From: Synechococcus sp. A10-1-5-1
GTDB taxonomy: Bacteria > Cyanobacteriota > Cyanobacteriia > PCC-6307 > Cyanobiaceae
Length of the DNA stretch: 64,000 nucleotides
Assembly (NCBI RefSeq): GCF_023115425.1
Contig: NZ_CP096032.1
Span: forward strand, 1,426,001 to 1,490,000
Direction of reading: 5' to 3'
Positions 10,093 to 17,917 of this stretch are shown one piece after another. Position 1 is the stretch's first letter; the number at the start of each line of letters is the position of its first letter. The position numbers and the translations under genes are program-made. A model generated the notes under the pieces. The model saw nothing but the letters and a program-made list of their open reading frames with translations. It did not search any database and was not told the origin of the DNA.

Positions 10093-11616
10093 GTGAGCCA
10101 ATTGGAACAAGCTGCCCCAGACAAAGCCCTCCCGCTTGGTCTGGGGTTGATTGTGCTTGTTCTGGTTGGATCGCTGTGGGGCTGCCTTGGTTTCATCAGC
10201 GAATGGGCTGGCATTGAGGCTGGCCTGCCAGAAGAGCTGGCGCACCGCCTGTTTCGAGCCATTGGCTTCGGAACAGCTGGCCTGACATGTGCGCTGTCGA
10301 TCTGGACGGTTTACAGGATTCCGAGCTGGAGAAAACAAGCCGCCATCGGAGTGATTCTGTATCTGTTTCTTCTCTGGCTGACCCCTCGATCATTCACCTA
10401 TGACACCGGGCTTTATCACCTACCTCTGATTAACCACCTCAATCAAATCGGTCTGGAGTGGAATCTGGGTTGGCTTCATAGCCGTTATGCCTTTTTTAAT
10501 CTGCTGCTCTACGGGCAGGGTGCTCTATCACGACTAGCGGGAACAGTGGCACTGCCATCGCTCAATGGCCTGGTGCTCACTGGAACACTTCTCGTCTTAG
10601 CCGAAAACGTCAAAAAGAATCATCGAGTACTCGTAGCTTCAGTTGTGGTGACCGGAGCCCTTCTGCTGCCGAGCGAGTCAACAGAAAGCTTCCATTCATT
10701 CAACGCGGATTTTTCACTGGGCTGCATCTTCCTCGTGTGCTGCATTTTGGTCAGCAACAACGATGCGGCGAACCGGAAACTGTCACTTATAACAACAGGC
10801 ATCAGTGCTTTTCTACCTCTCATCAAGGTGAGTGGCTTGTTCTTGCTGCCAGTGGTCCTGGCTGGCTACCTAAAACGATGGGACTGGCAGCGGCTTCGGA
10901 GTGACATAAAAACGCTTGTTCCGTTGATTGCATTGCTGACTGTTATCACGTGTGGATTTGGTTACATCACAACGGGATATCTCTCCTATCCACTTGCACA
11001 GACTGGACCTCTTCGAGCAGAGGCCATCAGTAAAGAGGCAACGATTAAGGAGTCAAAGTTCAGCACGATGGCCTGGGCACGCTTTGCCTACAGCGATCAA
11101 GTCGATGCCATGAAGGCTGACGCCTCACCAGGTGAGTGGCTTCCTAAATGGGCGCAATCGCTCAATGGAAAGCGCATGCTGACCTACACCGCGATCAGCC
11201 TGGCTTGCTCCTGTATTGGATGGGCAACAGCAAAACAAAGCCGATGGACCGTCTTGCTCACAGCCAACACAGTTTTTTGGATCTTTTCAGTCCTGATGCT
11301 GCCGCCTGATCCGAGATTCTATTTTGGGCCAATCCTGCTCACTCTCTATGGTTCAACCCAGTGGATAAATGTCAGAGGAACCAATGGGGTTGACCTGCAA
11401 AAACAGCCCGAAAGAGTATTTATTACAGCAACATTGTCTATCTTGATGTTCACTTCTCTGTGGAGGATTTCAAACATATCTAGGAATACTTTCCCAGAAG
11501 CAACTCTCTTCTATCAGGATGGATCGAGGGGCTTCTACACACCCCGCTACAGCCGGCCAATCAGCCACCCCGCAGCCGGTGCATGCTGGGAGCTACCCGC
11601 CCCCTGTTCTCCTTAG
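10093..11616 (+). CDS. Multi-pass membrane protein, possibly a GT-C-like glycan protein
   Basis: 507 residues with roughly ten to eleven hydrophobic segments spread along the chain. The start is a GTG. A loop near residues 95-125 (YDTGLYHLPLINHLNQIG and following) recalls polytopic membrane proteins annotated as LIC_10190 family, and lipid-linked-sugar GT-C transferases in general. The ~40 C-terminal residues are soluble, Pro/Arg-rich and end CWELPAPCSP. The first third is GC-rich like icd, and the rest is less so. It follows icd by 19 bases, and its stop overlaps the convergent DUF5989-like gene by 4 bases. A role in surface polysaccharide is inferred from context only. Confidence 0.7.
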   Translation: MSQLEQAAPDKALPLGLGLIVLVLVGSLWGCLGFISEWAGIEAGLPEELAHRLFRAIGFGTAGLTCALSIWTVYRIPSWRKQAAIGVILYLFLLWLTPRSFTYDTGLYHLPLINHLNQIGLEWNLGWLHSRYAFFNLLLYGQGALSRLAGTVALPSLNGLVLTGTLLVLAENVKKNHRVLVASVVVTGALLLPSESTESFHSFNADFSLGCIFLVCCILVSNNDAANRKLSLITTGISAFLPLIKVSGLFLLPVVLAGYLKRWDWQRLRSDIKTLVPLIALLTVITCGFGYITTGYLSYPLAQTGPLRAEAISKEATIKESKFSTMAWARFAYSDQVDAMKADASPGEWLPKWAQSLNGKRMLTYTAISLACSCIGWATAKQSRWTVLLTANTVFWIFSVLMLPPDPRFYFGPILLTLYGSTQWINVRGTNGVDLQKQPERVFITATLSILMFTSLWRISNISRNTFPEATLFYQDGSRGFYTPRYSRPISHPAAGACWELPAPCSP

Positions 11617-11774
11617 AAGATCGAATAGATAAACGGCGCAACAACGGATCCCTGGGTGAACACAAGAAGCGAACCCATCAAGACAATCGTGATGATGAGA
11701 GGAGCCAGCCAATACTTCTTACGGACCTTGAGGAAGTCCCAGACATCTTTAAGAAGATCCAAAAAAGCTTCCAT
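11613..11774 (-). CDS. DUF5989/SxtK-like small membrane protein, 53 residues
   Basis: Very short gene. Translating the minus strand from the ATG at 11774 gives MEAFLDLLKDVWDFLKVRKK, then a hydrophobic helix (YWLAPLIITIVLMGSLLVFT), then QGSVVAPFIYSIF and a TAA stop. An amphipathic basic N-terminus plus one membrane helix matches, from memory, the DUF5989 family, which includes SxtK of saxitoxin clusters and is typically encoded beside carbamoyltransferases. It starts 7 bases after the SxtJ-like gene ends and lies in the same unit as the carbamoyltransferase. The function of the family is unknown to me. Its 3' end overlaps the convergent membrane-protein gene by 4 bases. Confidence 0.85.
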   Translation of the reverse strand: MEAFLDLLKDVWDFLKVRKKYWLAPLIITIVLMGSLLVFTQGSVVAPFIYSIF

Positions 11775-11781
11775 CGTGCAA

Positions 11782-12180
11782 TCAGAAAATGCGGGTTAAA
11801 TCAACAGACTTGTGTTTAGTCTGTTCGCGATAGGACTGAAGCCTTGCGCGCTTGCGCTTCAAAGGATCGTAGCCGGTCAAACGCATGACGTAGGCGATGG
11901 GCTGAAGAACAATTAGGAAGACAGCTCCAAGAATCAAGTGACTATTAACCCAACCCAAGATGTGGCCAAGCTTCATCCAGCCCTGGTAAGGCCATTGAAG
12001 TGCTCGGGGAGCGAACAAAGCCAACGTCAGACTTGGCACTCCTATGAGAAATGGCCAAAGAGGTTGGTGATGGCCTTTGAGAGCCGGAATCAACAAACCA
12101 AAAACTACAGGAAAGACGATTCCCAGCAGGATTCCGAAGTCACGGAGCTGCTTCTTGGAGGGATGTGATGACTGCGACAT
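11782..12180 (-). CDS. SxtJ-like membrane protein, 132 residues
   Basis: Small integral membrane protein. An N-terminal QLRDFGILLGIVFPVVFG helix is followed by two or three more hydrophobic stretches, then a basic C-terminal tail (GYDPLKRKRARLQSYREQ). The RDFG start and the YDPLKRKR motif after the last helix fit my memory of the SxtJ family, which travels with carbamoyltransferases in saxitoxin and exopolysaccharide loci. It begins 2 bases after the carbamoyltransferase ends and is followed 7 bases later by the DUF5989-like gene, so the three are almost certainly cotranscribed. A membrane-docking role for the carbamoyltransferase is conceivable but unproven. Confidence 0.82.
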   Translation of the reverse strand: MSQSSHPSKKQLRDFGILLGIVFPVVFGLLIPALKGHHQPLWPFLIGVPSLTLALFAPRALQWPYQGWMKLGHILGWVNSHLILGAVFLIVLQPIAYVMRLTGYDPLKRKRARLQSYREQTKHKSVDLTRIF

Positions 12181-12182
12181 GA

Positions 12183-14018
12183 TTAATCGAGTTCAAACTC
12201 CTGCTTCCAACTTTCATCAGCCTCATCTTGAGGCTGCTCATCCTTGAACAACAGCTGGTTCTGAAGCACCAGCACATCCATCTCCGTCCGCATAAAACAG
12301 CGATAGGCGTCCTGAGGCGTGCAAACAATCGGCTCACCACGAACGTTGAACGATGTATTCACAATGGTCGGACAACCTGTTCTTCGCTGAAACGCCTTGA
12401 TCAAATTGAAATAGCGGGGATTGGTTCGATCAGAAACGGTCTGAACGCGGGCTGAGTAATCCACATGGGTAATGGCTGGAAGGGATGAGCGGGGAATATT
12501 GAGCTTTTCGATTCCAAAAAGCTTGTCCTGCTTGGCTGTCATGGGCTGGCAAAGCTCTTTCTTGACCGGCGCTACAAGAAGCATGTAAGGGCTTTTGGCA
12601 TTGAGCTCAAACTGATTCGAGACTTCCTGTTCAAGGACAGATGGAGCAAAAGGGCGGAAGCTTTCACGGTACTTAATTTTCAAGTTCATCACGCTCTGCA
12701 TCTGCTGATTGCGCGGATCGCCGATGATTGAACGTGCACCTAGAGCGCGCGGTCCAAATTCCATCCTTCCGTTGAACCAGCCCACCACTTTTCCTTGATC
12801 CAAAAGCTCAGCCAAACGATCAAAAAGAAGCGGGTCCTCCAGGGCGTGGAACGGAGCCTTAATGCTGGTGAGGTAATCGCGGATTTCGGAGTTCGAAAAG
12901 GTGGGACCGAGATAGGTGCCCTTCATTGCATCGCCGGCCACGGGTCGGCGGCTGGATTTGAAGTGCTGATGCCAAGCCACCAATGCAGCACCAAGGGCTG
13001 AACCCGCATCGCCACTGGCTGGCTGAATCCAGATCTGATCAAAGATGCCCGCTTGGAGCAATTTTCCATTCGCCACGCAATTGAGTGCGACACCCCCTGA
13101 CAAGCAAAGGGCCGTCGCGCCCGTTTCCTGCCGGAGGGTCTGAGCCAACTTAAGAACAACCTCTTCGGTGACTACCTGAATGGAAGCAGCCAAATCCATA
13201 TGGAATTGACTGAGCTCTGTTTCTCCTTTGCGCGGGGGCCTGCCAAACAACTTGTGGAACTTTCGGCCCGTCATACGGAAGCCGCGATGAAACTTGAAGT
13301 AACTCAGATCCAGGCGGAATGTTCCATCTGGCTTGATATCAATCAAATGGGACTTGATTTGATCGACAAAACGAGGCTCACCGTAGGGAGCCAAGCCCAT
13401 CAGCTTGTACTCGCCTGAATTGACCTTGAAACCGCAGTAGTAGGTGAATGCCGAGTAGAGCAGCCCCAGCGAGTGGGGAAAGTTGATCTCCCAGAGAGGA
13501 CTGAGTTCGGAGCCATCACCCAGCCATGCAGAGGTGGTTGCCCATTCACCGACACCATCCATGCAGAGGACTGCCGCCTTCTCAAACGGGCTGGGATAAA
13601 AAGCTGCTCCAGCATGGGAAAGGTGGTGCTCACTGAAGAGCAGCTCAGGCTGCTTGGCATCAGGCTCACCGAGGGCCGCCACTTGTTTTTTTAGCTCAGT
13701 CTTGAGAAAGAGTTTTTCTTTCAACCAGACCTGCATCGCTGCCACAAACGAGCGCCCGCCTCGGGGAGCAGCACCCAGATAGGTCTCAAGCAGACGTTCA
13801 AACGTCAGCAGTGGCTTTTCGTAGTAGACCACTGCCTCAATATCGCTCAGCTTCAGACCCTGAGACTCAAGGCAATAACGAGCTGCTGACGCAGGAAAGG
13901 CAGAATCGTGCTTCTTTCTGGTGAAGCGCTCTTCTTGCGCTGCTGCAACAACTTCACCATCAACCAGCAGAGCTGCGGCACTGTCGTGATAGTAGGCAGA
14001 AATCCCAAGGATATTCAT
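12183..14018 (-). CDS. Carbamoyltransferase, NodU/CmcH/TobZ (SxtI-like) family
   Basis: Predicted O-carbamoyltransferase of 611 residues that would move a carbamoyl group from carbamoyl phosphate, through a carbamoyl-adenylate, to a hydroxyl acceptor. The N-terminal YrdC-like/ASKHA half has MNILGISAYYHDSAAAL, EERFTRKKHDS, EHHLSHAGAAFYPS and CMDGVGEW. Further on are LSGGVALNCVANGKL (about 302-316), the NGRMEFGPRALGARSI block (about 415) and NTSFNVRGEPIVCTP near the C-terminus. ATG 14018 is preferred over GTG 14030, because family members usually begin MxILGIS. The acceptor is unknown; the lack of any toxin or antibiotic genes and the glycan genes around suggest a sugar. Confidence 0.93.
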   Translation of the reverse strand: MNILGISAYYHDSAAALLVDGEVVAAAQEERFTRKKHDSAFPASAARYCLESQGLKLSDIEAVVYYEKPLLTFERLLETYLGAAPRGGRSFVAAMQVWLKEKLFLKTELKKQVAALGEPDAKQPELLFSEHHLSHAGAAFYPSPFEKAAVLCMDGVGEWATTSAWLGDGSELSPLWEINFPHSLGLLYSAFTYYCGFKVNSGEYKLMGLAPYGEPRFVDQIKSHLIDIKPDGTFRLDLSYFKFHRGFRMTGRKFHKLFGRPPRKGETELSQFHMDLAASIQVVTEEVVLKLAQTLRQETGATALCLSGGVALNCVANGKLLQAGIFDQIWIQPASGDAGSALGAALVAWHQHFKSSRRPVAGDAMKGTYLGPTFSNSEIRDYLTSIKAPFHALEDPLLFDRLAELLDQGKVVGWFNGRMEFGPRALGARSIIGDPRNQQMQSVMNLKIKYRESFRPFAPSVLEQEVSNQFELNAKSPYMLLVAPVKKELCQPMTAKQDKLFGIEKLNIPRSSLPAITHVDYSARVQTVSDRTNPRYFNLIKAFQRRTGCPTIVNTSFNVRGEPIVCTPQDAYRCFMRTEMDVLVLQNQLLFKDEQPQDEADESWKQEFELD

Positions 14019-14030
14019 ACTTCTGACCAC

Positions 14031-15419
14031 CTATTGGGCAAACCTAGGCGACAGCTTGAGCTCCTCAGCCAGGACGCGTGCCAATTGCCGATTGGCGGCA
14101 GCCGATGGGTGCCCATCCCCTGGCGTAATCCAAGTGCCCTCGTAGCACTGCTCTAAGGACAGGACCTGATGGGTGTCGAGCACCTTCACACCCCGAGCTC
14201 GAAGCCCATTGCCGAAATCAACCGATTGCTGATCGACCGAGCAGCCATAGCGGCCATCGGCCGCAGGAGTTCTTGCCGGCGAGAGGGTCTCATTGACCAC
14301 AATGAAATCAGCGCCCCTGGCTGCCGCCTTCGCCCGCATCCCCACGATCAATGCAAAATGCCGGCGCTGATTGCGCCGCTCCGTTAGAGCACGGTCCCAA
14401 GTTTGCGCCATATCCCTGGTGAAGGGCTCAGCTGAATTGGACAACGTCTGCAAAATATTGCTTGCAGCGTTATGAAAACCCCAACGCTTTCCGCAGCGCA
14501 AAAAAGAGCCTTGGTACTGAGGTTTTCCCTCTGCGCTCAACTGATAGCAGGGTCCATGGCGATCCCAGGAATAACGACCGCTGGCACGATTGGCATGATC
14601 ACCGATCATCCGATAAACGATGTGATCAACTGGTTGATCACCAATACGCTTTTGATAGGTGACTGGGTCATCCAAGAGGCGATAGGCCTGATGGGTGCCG
14701 TAGCCATGCATCCCAGCATTGACCACAGGTCGCCCAGCAGCCATCGAAAACAGCGAGGGCAAGGTCTCCTGGTCGTTGAGTCCCTCGCCAAACATGAACG
14801 ACCCTCCTAGGAAGACAACCAGGGATTGAGCGAGCGGATCAGAGGGTTGAGAAGAAGCACGATTCCCGCGTTCATCAAATGAATAGACGACGTCATAGAT
14901 CGTCCGCCCAGACGTCTGGCCCAGCAACTTGGCCTTGAGGGGTTGTAGTCCGTTGCGGTAGCGATAGCCGAGTGATTCCTCAGGACCACTCATCCAAGCC
15001 CCTTCTGAGGCACTGGTTCCGTAATCAGCAACATGCTTGCCCGGCTCATCAATCACCAGAACCTGTGACGTGGGCTTCGGTGCTGGTTTCTGTGACGCCT
15101 GATCACCGTCTTTCCGAGTCGCCACAGGTGCTGGCGGTCGCACAGGCACTGATGGACGTGGCTTCAGCGCGTCAAACCAACCGCTCCGGGCGGCATTCAC
15201 GGCGGAGAAGGCCAATCCAGCCATAACCGCCGTCATGCCAAGGATCAGAGTGCCGTCCCCCGCAGGTTTCCATCGCCGCAGCCACCGCACCTGACTGAAG
15301 GCCAACAACGACAACCCCAGAAGCAGCAGCGGAAGCGTGAAGGCCAAGTTCAGCGCCGCTGATGTCGCAATCGCCGACAACAACAGCAACAGTGCCAACA
15401 AGCCAGGGCGGCGTGACAT
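14031..15419 (-). CDS. Membrane-anchored SGNH-hydrolase-like protein
   Basis: 462 residues from ATG 15419. Three hydrophobic helices fill the first ~95 residues. A Pro-rich linker (RPSVPVRPPAPVA) follows, then a presumably periplasmic domain with GGSFMFGEG (about 203-211) and DGHPSAAANRQLA (about 433-445). These look like block I (nucleophile Ser) and block V (Asp-x-x-His) of SGNH/GDSL esterases or acyltransferases. It ends 12 bases before the carbamoyltransferase start, so it probably leads that operon. Removal or addition of acyl groups on a surface glycan is a reasonable inference. It is divergent from glcF across a 40-base spacer. Confidence 0.75.
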   Translation of the reverse strand: MSRRPGLLALLLLLSAIATSAALNLAFTLPLLLLGLSLLAFSQVRWLRRWKPAGDGTLILGMTAVMAGLAFSAVNAARSGWFDALKPRPSVPVRPPAPVATRKDGDQASQKPAPKPTSQVLVIDEPGKHVADYGTSASEGAWMSGPEESLGYRYRNGLQPLKAKLLGQTSGRTIYDVVYSFDERGNRASSQPSDPLAQSLVVFLGGSFMFGEGLNDQETLPSLFSMAAGRPVVNAGMHGYGTHQAYRLLDDPVTYQKRIGDQPVDHIVYRMIGDHANRASGRYSWDRHGPCYQLSAEGKPQYQGSFLRCGKRWGFHNAASNILQTLSNSAEPFTRDMAQTWDRALTERRNQRRHFALIVGMRAKAAARGADFIVVNETLSPARTPAADGRYGCSVDQQSVDFGNGLRARGVKVLDTHQVLSLEQCYEGTWITPGDGHPSAAANRQLARVLAEELKLSPRFAQ

Positions 15420-15459
15420 TGAATATCCAAGTTCGATCGCGACGCGGAAGGTTACAGGG

Positions 15460-16749
15460 ATGGGCTCAGCCGCTACCGATCCCTGCGTGCACTGTGGTTT
15501 CTGTTTACCCACCTGCGCGAGTTACCGCGTCTTCGGTACGGAGATGGACTCCCCACGGGGACGCATCCATGCCCTCAAAGCGATTGACAATGGAGAGCTC
15601 GCGCTCGATCAACAGGTCGCAGCTCATTTCGACACCTGCCTGGGCTGCCTCGCCTGCGTCAGCGCCTGTCCATCGGGTGTTCGCTACGACGAACTGATCG
15701 AAGAAACCCGGCCCAAGCTGAACGCTCCGGAACTCAGAAGTCCCTGGCAGCGGAGTTTCCGCAAGCTGTTGTTCTCCCTGCTGCCGTACCCCAACCGGCT
15801 GCGACCACTGCTCTTGCTGCTGCGGAGCTACAGCGGCTCGAGTCTTCAAGGCTGGATCAGGCGCAACCGCCTGCTGCGCGTGCTGGGGCCAGAAATCGAA
15901 GCGATGGACCGGTTGCTGCCCGAGCTGCCCAAGACCTCAGAAGCGGCGCCATTCCCCACTGTCGTGGCCGCCCAAGGAGCCAAACGCGGACGGGTGGCCT
16001 TGGTGCTTGGCTGCGTTCAACGGGTGTTTGACCCTGATGTGAACCAAGCCACCGTTGCTGTTCTCAGCGCCAATGGCTTTGAAGTGGTCATCCCTGAGGA
16101 ACAGGGCTGCTGTGGAGCCGCCACCCATCACCAAGGAGAACTCGAGCAGACCAAAACGTTGGCGCGCGATCTGATTCAGTCGTTCAAGACCAGCGAACCC
16201 GTGGACGCCGTCCTGATCGCCGCCTCAGGCTGCGGACACACCCTGAAGCAGTACGGCCAAATCCTCGCTGGAGAAGCCCAGGCCTCCTTTGAAGCACCCG
16301 TCAAAGACGTCCACGAATTCCTCAGCGAAGTGGGCCTGGCGCCCTCCTTTACAGAGCAACTCACACCTCTGACCCATGCGGATGGATCCCCCGCCAGTGC
16401 GGAGAGACCGTTGGCGGTGGCCTTCCACGATGCCTGCCACATGATTCACGGGCAAGGGATCAAGGCCGAACCCAGACAGCTCCTGAAGGCCATCCCCCAT
16501 CTCACTCTCAAAGAAGCGTTGGATGCAGGGGTCTGCTGCGGCAGTGCCGGCATCTACAACCTGGTGCAACCCGAGGCAGCCGCAGAATTGGGTCGGATGA
16601 AAGTCACGGATTTGGCGCAAACCGGCGCAGGCCTGGCCGCCAGCTCGAACATCGGCTGCACCCTTCAACTGCGTCAGCACGCCCCAGCAACGCTCGAAGT
16701 CCTGCACCCAATGCAGCTGCTCAGCCGCAGTTTTCGGGCAAGCCCTTGA
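15460..16749 (+). CDS. glcF: Glycolate oxidase iron-sulfur subunit GlcF
   Basis: Electron-transfer subunit of the GlcDEF glycolate dehydrogenase, which handles photorespiratory glycolate. Two 4Fe-4S motifs lie in the first ~80 residues, beginning CVHCGFCLPTC and CLGCLACVSACPSGV. Two CCG-type domains follow, with EQGCCGAATHHQGE, HDACHMIHGQG and AGVCCGSAGIYN. The ATG at 15460 (MGSAATDPCVHC) is chosen over the longer open frame from 15337, whose first 41 residues overlap the divergent SGNH gene and look non-coding. Length is 429 residues. The 3' end overlaps the convergent GT4 gene by 29 bases. The GlcE partner lies 5 kb to the right. Confidence 0.93.
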   Translation: MGSAATDPCVHCGFCLPTCASYRVFGTEMDSPRGRIHALKAIDNGELALDQQVAAHFDTCLGCLACVSACPSGVRYDELIEETRPKLNAPELRSPWQRSFRKLLFSLLPYPNRLRPLLLLLRSYSGSSLQGWIRRNRLLRVLGPEIEAMDRLLPELPKTSEAAPFPTVVAAQGAKRGRVALVLGCVQRVFDPDVNQATVAVLSANGFEVVIPEEQGCCGAATHHQGELEQTKTLARDLIQSFKTSEPVDAVLIAASGCGHTLKQYGQILAGEAQASFEAPVKDVHEFLSEVGLAPSFTEQLTPLTHADGSPASAERPLAVAFHDACHMIHGQGIKAEPRQLLKAIPHLTLKEALDAGVCCGSAGIYNLVQPEAAAELGRMKVTDLAQTGAGLAASSNIGCTLQLRQHAPATLEVLHPMQLLSRSFRASP

Positions 16750-17917
16750 GCTGTTTCAGTACCTGCCCCACCAACTGCTGAGGATGGGGCAAATGCTCCA
16801 CGCTCGGACGCGCAACAGCCGAAGAGGTGCAGAGCTCAGCAATGGCCTGGGCGAAATCGGCGGCATCACCGCTGCGATGGACCCGGCCGCGTTCGGAGGG
16901 TTCCACCAGATCAACAGAGGAGCCCACCTTGTCGCTGCAAACCACATTCAGCCCAAATTGCTGAGCCTCATTGACCACCAATCCCCAGGTCTCCCCTTGG
17001 ATCGAGGGCAGCACCAAGGTGTCCGCTAGCGCATAAAAGCGACCGAGTTTCTGCTGATTTTGAAAACCCAGCCCGTGCCAGCGACCAGGGATCACAGCCT
17101 CCAGTTCAGTCTCCAGGGCTGCTCTCAGCTCGCCGTCTCCAACCACGACAACCACGATCGAATGCAATCGAGGGTCTGCTTTTAAGTGCGCCAGGGCCTG
17201 GGGCAGCAGCAAAGGATTTTTGACTGGGCTGATCTTGCCGACGTACAGCAACACATGGTCCTCGGGCTGAATCTGCAGCTCGCGGCGAAGTTGCTGACGC
17301 TGCGGCTTCCATTGGGCCACCTGCGCCGCAAAGAAATCCACATCGACCGCATAGCGAGCCAGGCTCTGCTTTTCGAGGGGAATGCCTAAGCGCACGTAGT
17401 GCTGCTGCGAGCGGGTGCCGATCGGGAAGACGTGGCGAAAGAGTCCATACCAACGCTTCAAGACCCGATCACGCACCAAGCGCTTCATCCCCGAGCGCTC
17501 AAGGGCATGGTCGGTCGTTTCAGCCCGCAGCCAAAGCGTCTGTCTGGCCTGGGCCAACAGAAGGGTGGTGAACTGAATGAACCGCGGGGAGTAGCTAAAG
17601 ACCAACACTGCATCGGGCTGAAACGCCTGGATCTGCGCTGCTGCTTGGCGGGCAATGGGCCAGGCACCGCTGATGGAGCTCAGGGCCTGCAAGGGCGCCC
17701 TGCTGGCAAAGCTCGAGGGAAAGCCTTCGATTGGATTGCTATCCCAGGCAAAAGTCACCCCGAAATCAGGATCTGCGCTGGCCTCTAAGCCGTGGTCGCA
17801 GCCGTAAACCACCAGCAACTCCACCTCAGGGTCAGCAGCCAAACCTTGAAAGATCGGTTTGAAGTACTGGATGGGATGGGTGACCAGCGCCGCCAGTCGA
17901 CGCTTCGTTACCGCCAT
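16721..17917 (-). CDS. Glycosyltransferase family 4
   Basis: GT-B fold glycosyltransferase of 398 residues. The N-terminus (ALVTHPIQYFKPIFQGLAAD) is typical of an acceptor domain found in exopolysaccharide loci. The donor domain contains LYVGKISPVKNPLLLPQAL, a VVVGDGEL strand-turn, and the PSIQGETWGLVVNEAQQFG motif that stands in for E-x7-E. It starts inside the last 10 bases of the upstream sugar-transferase gene, so the two are coupled. Together they look like a small polysaccharide-assembly unit inserted between glcF and glcE. Confidence 0.88.
   Translation of the reverse strand: MAVTKRRLAALVTHPIQYFKPIFQGLAADPEVELLVVYGCDHGLEASADPDFGVTFAWDSNPIEGFPSSFASRAPLQALSSISGAWPIARQAAAQIQAFQPDAVLVFSYSPRFIQFTTLLLAQARQTLWLRAETTDHALERSGMKRLVRDRVLKRWYGLFRHVFPIGTRSQQHYVRLGIPLEKQSLARYAVDVDFFAAQVAQWKPQRQQLRRELQIQPEDHVLLYVGKISPVKNPLLLPQALAHLKADPRLHSIVVVVVGDGELRAALETELEAVIPGRWHGLGFQNQQKLGRFYALADTLVLPSIQGETWGLVVNEAQQFGLNVVCSDKVGSSVDLVEPSERGRVHRSGDAADFAQAIAELCTSSAVARPSVEHLPHPQQLVGQVLKQLKGLPENCG

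Noticed and set aside
11613-15419. Saxitoxin biosynthesis locus
   Set aside because: Only the carbamoyltransferase/SxtJ/SxtK-like trio is present; no polyketide synthase, amidinotransferase or other sxt gene is near, and such trios also occur in polysaccharide loci.
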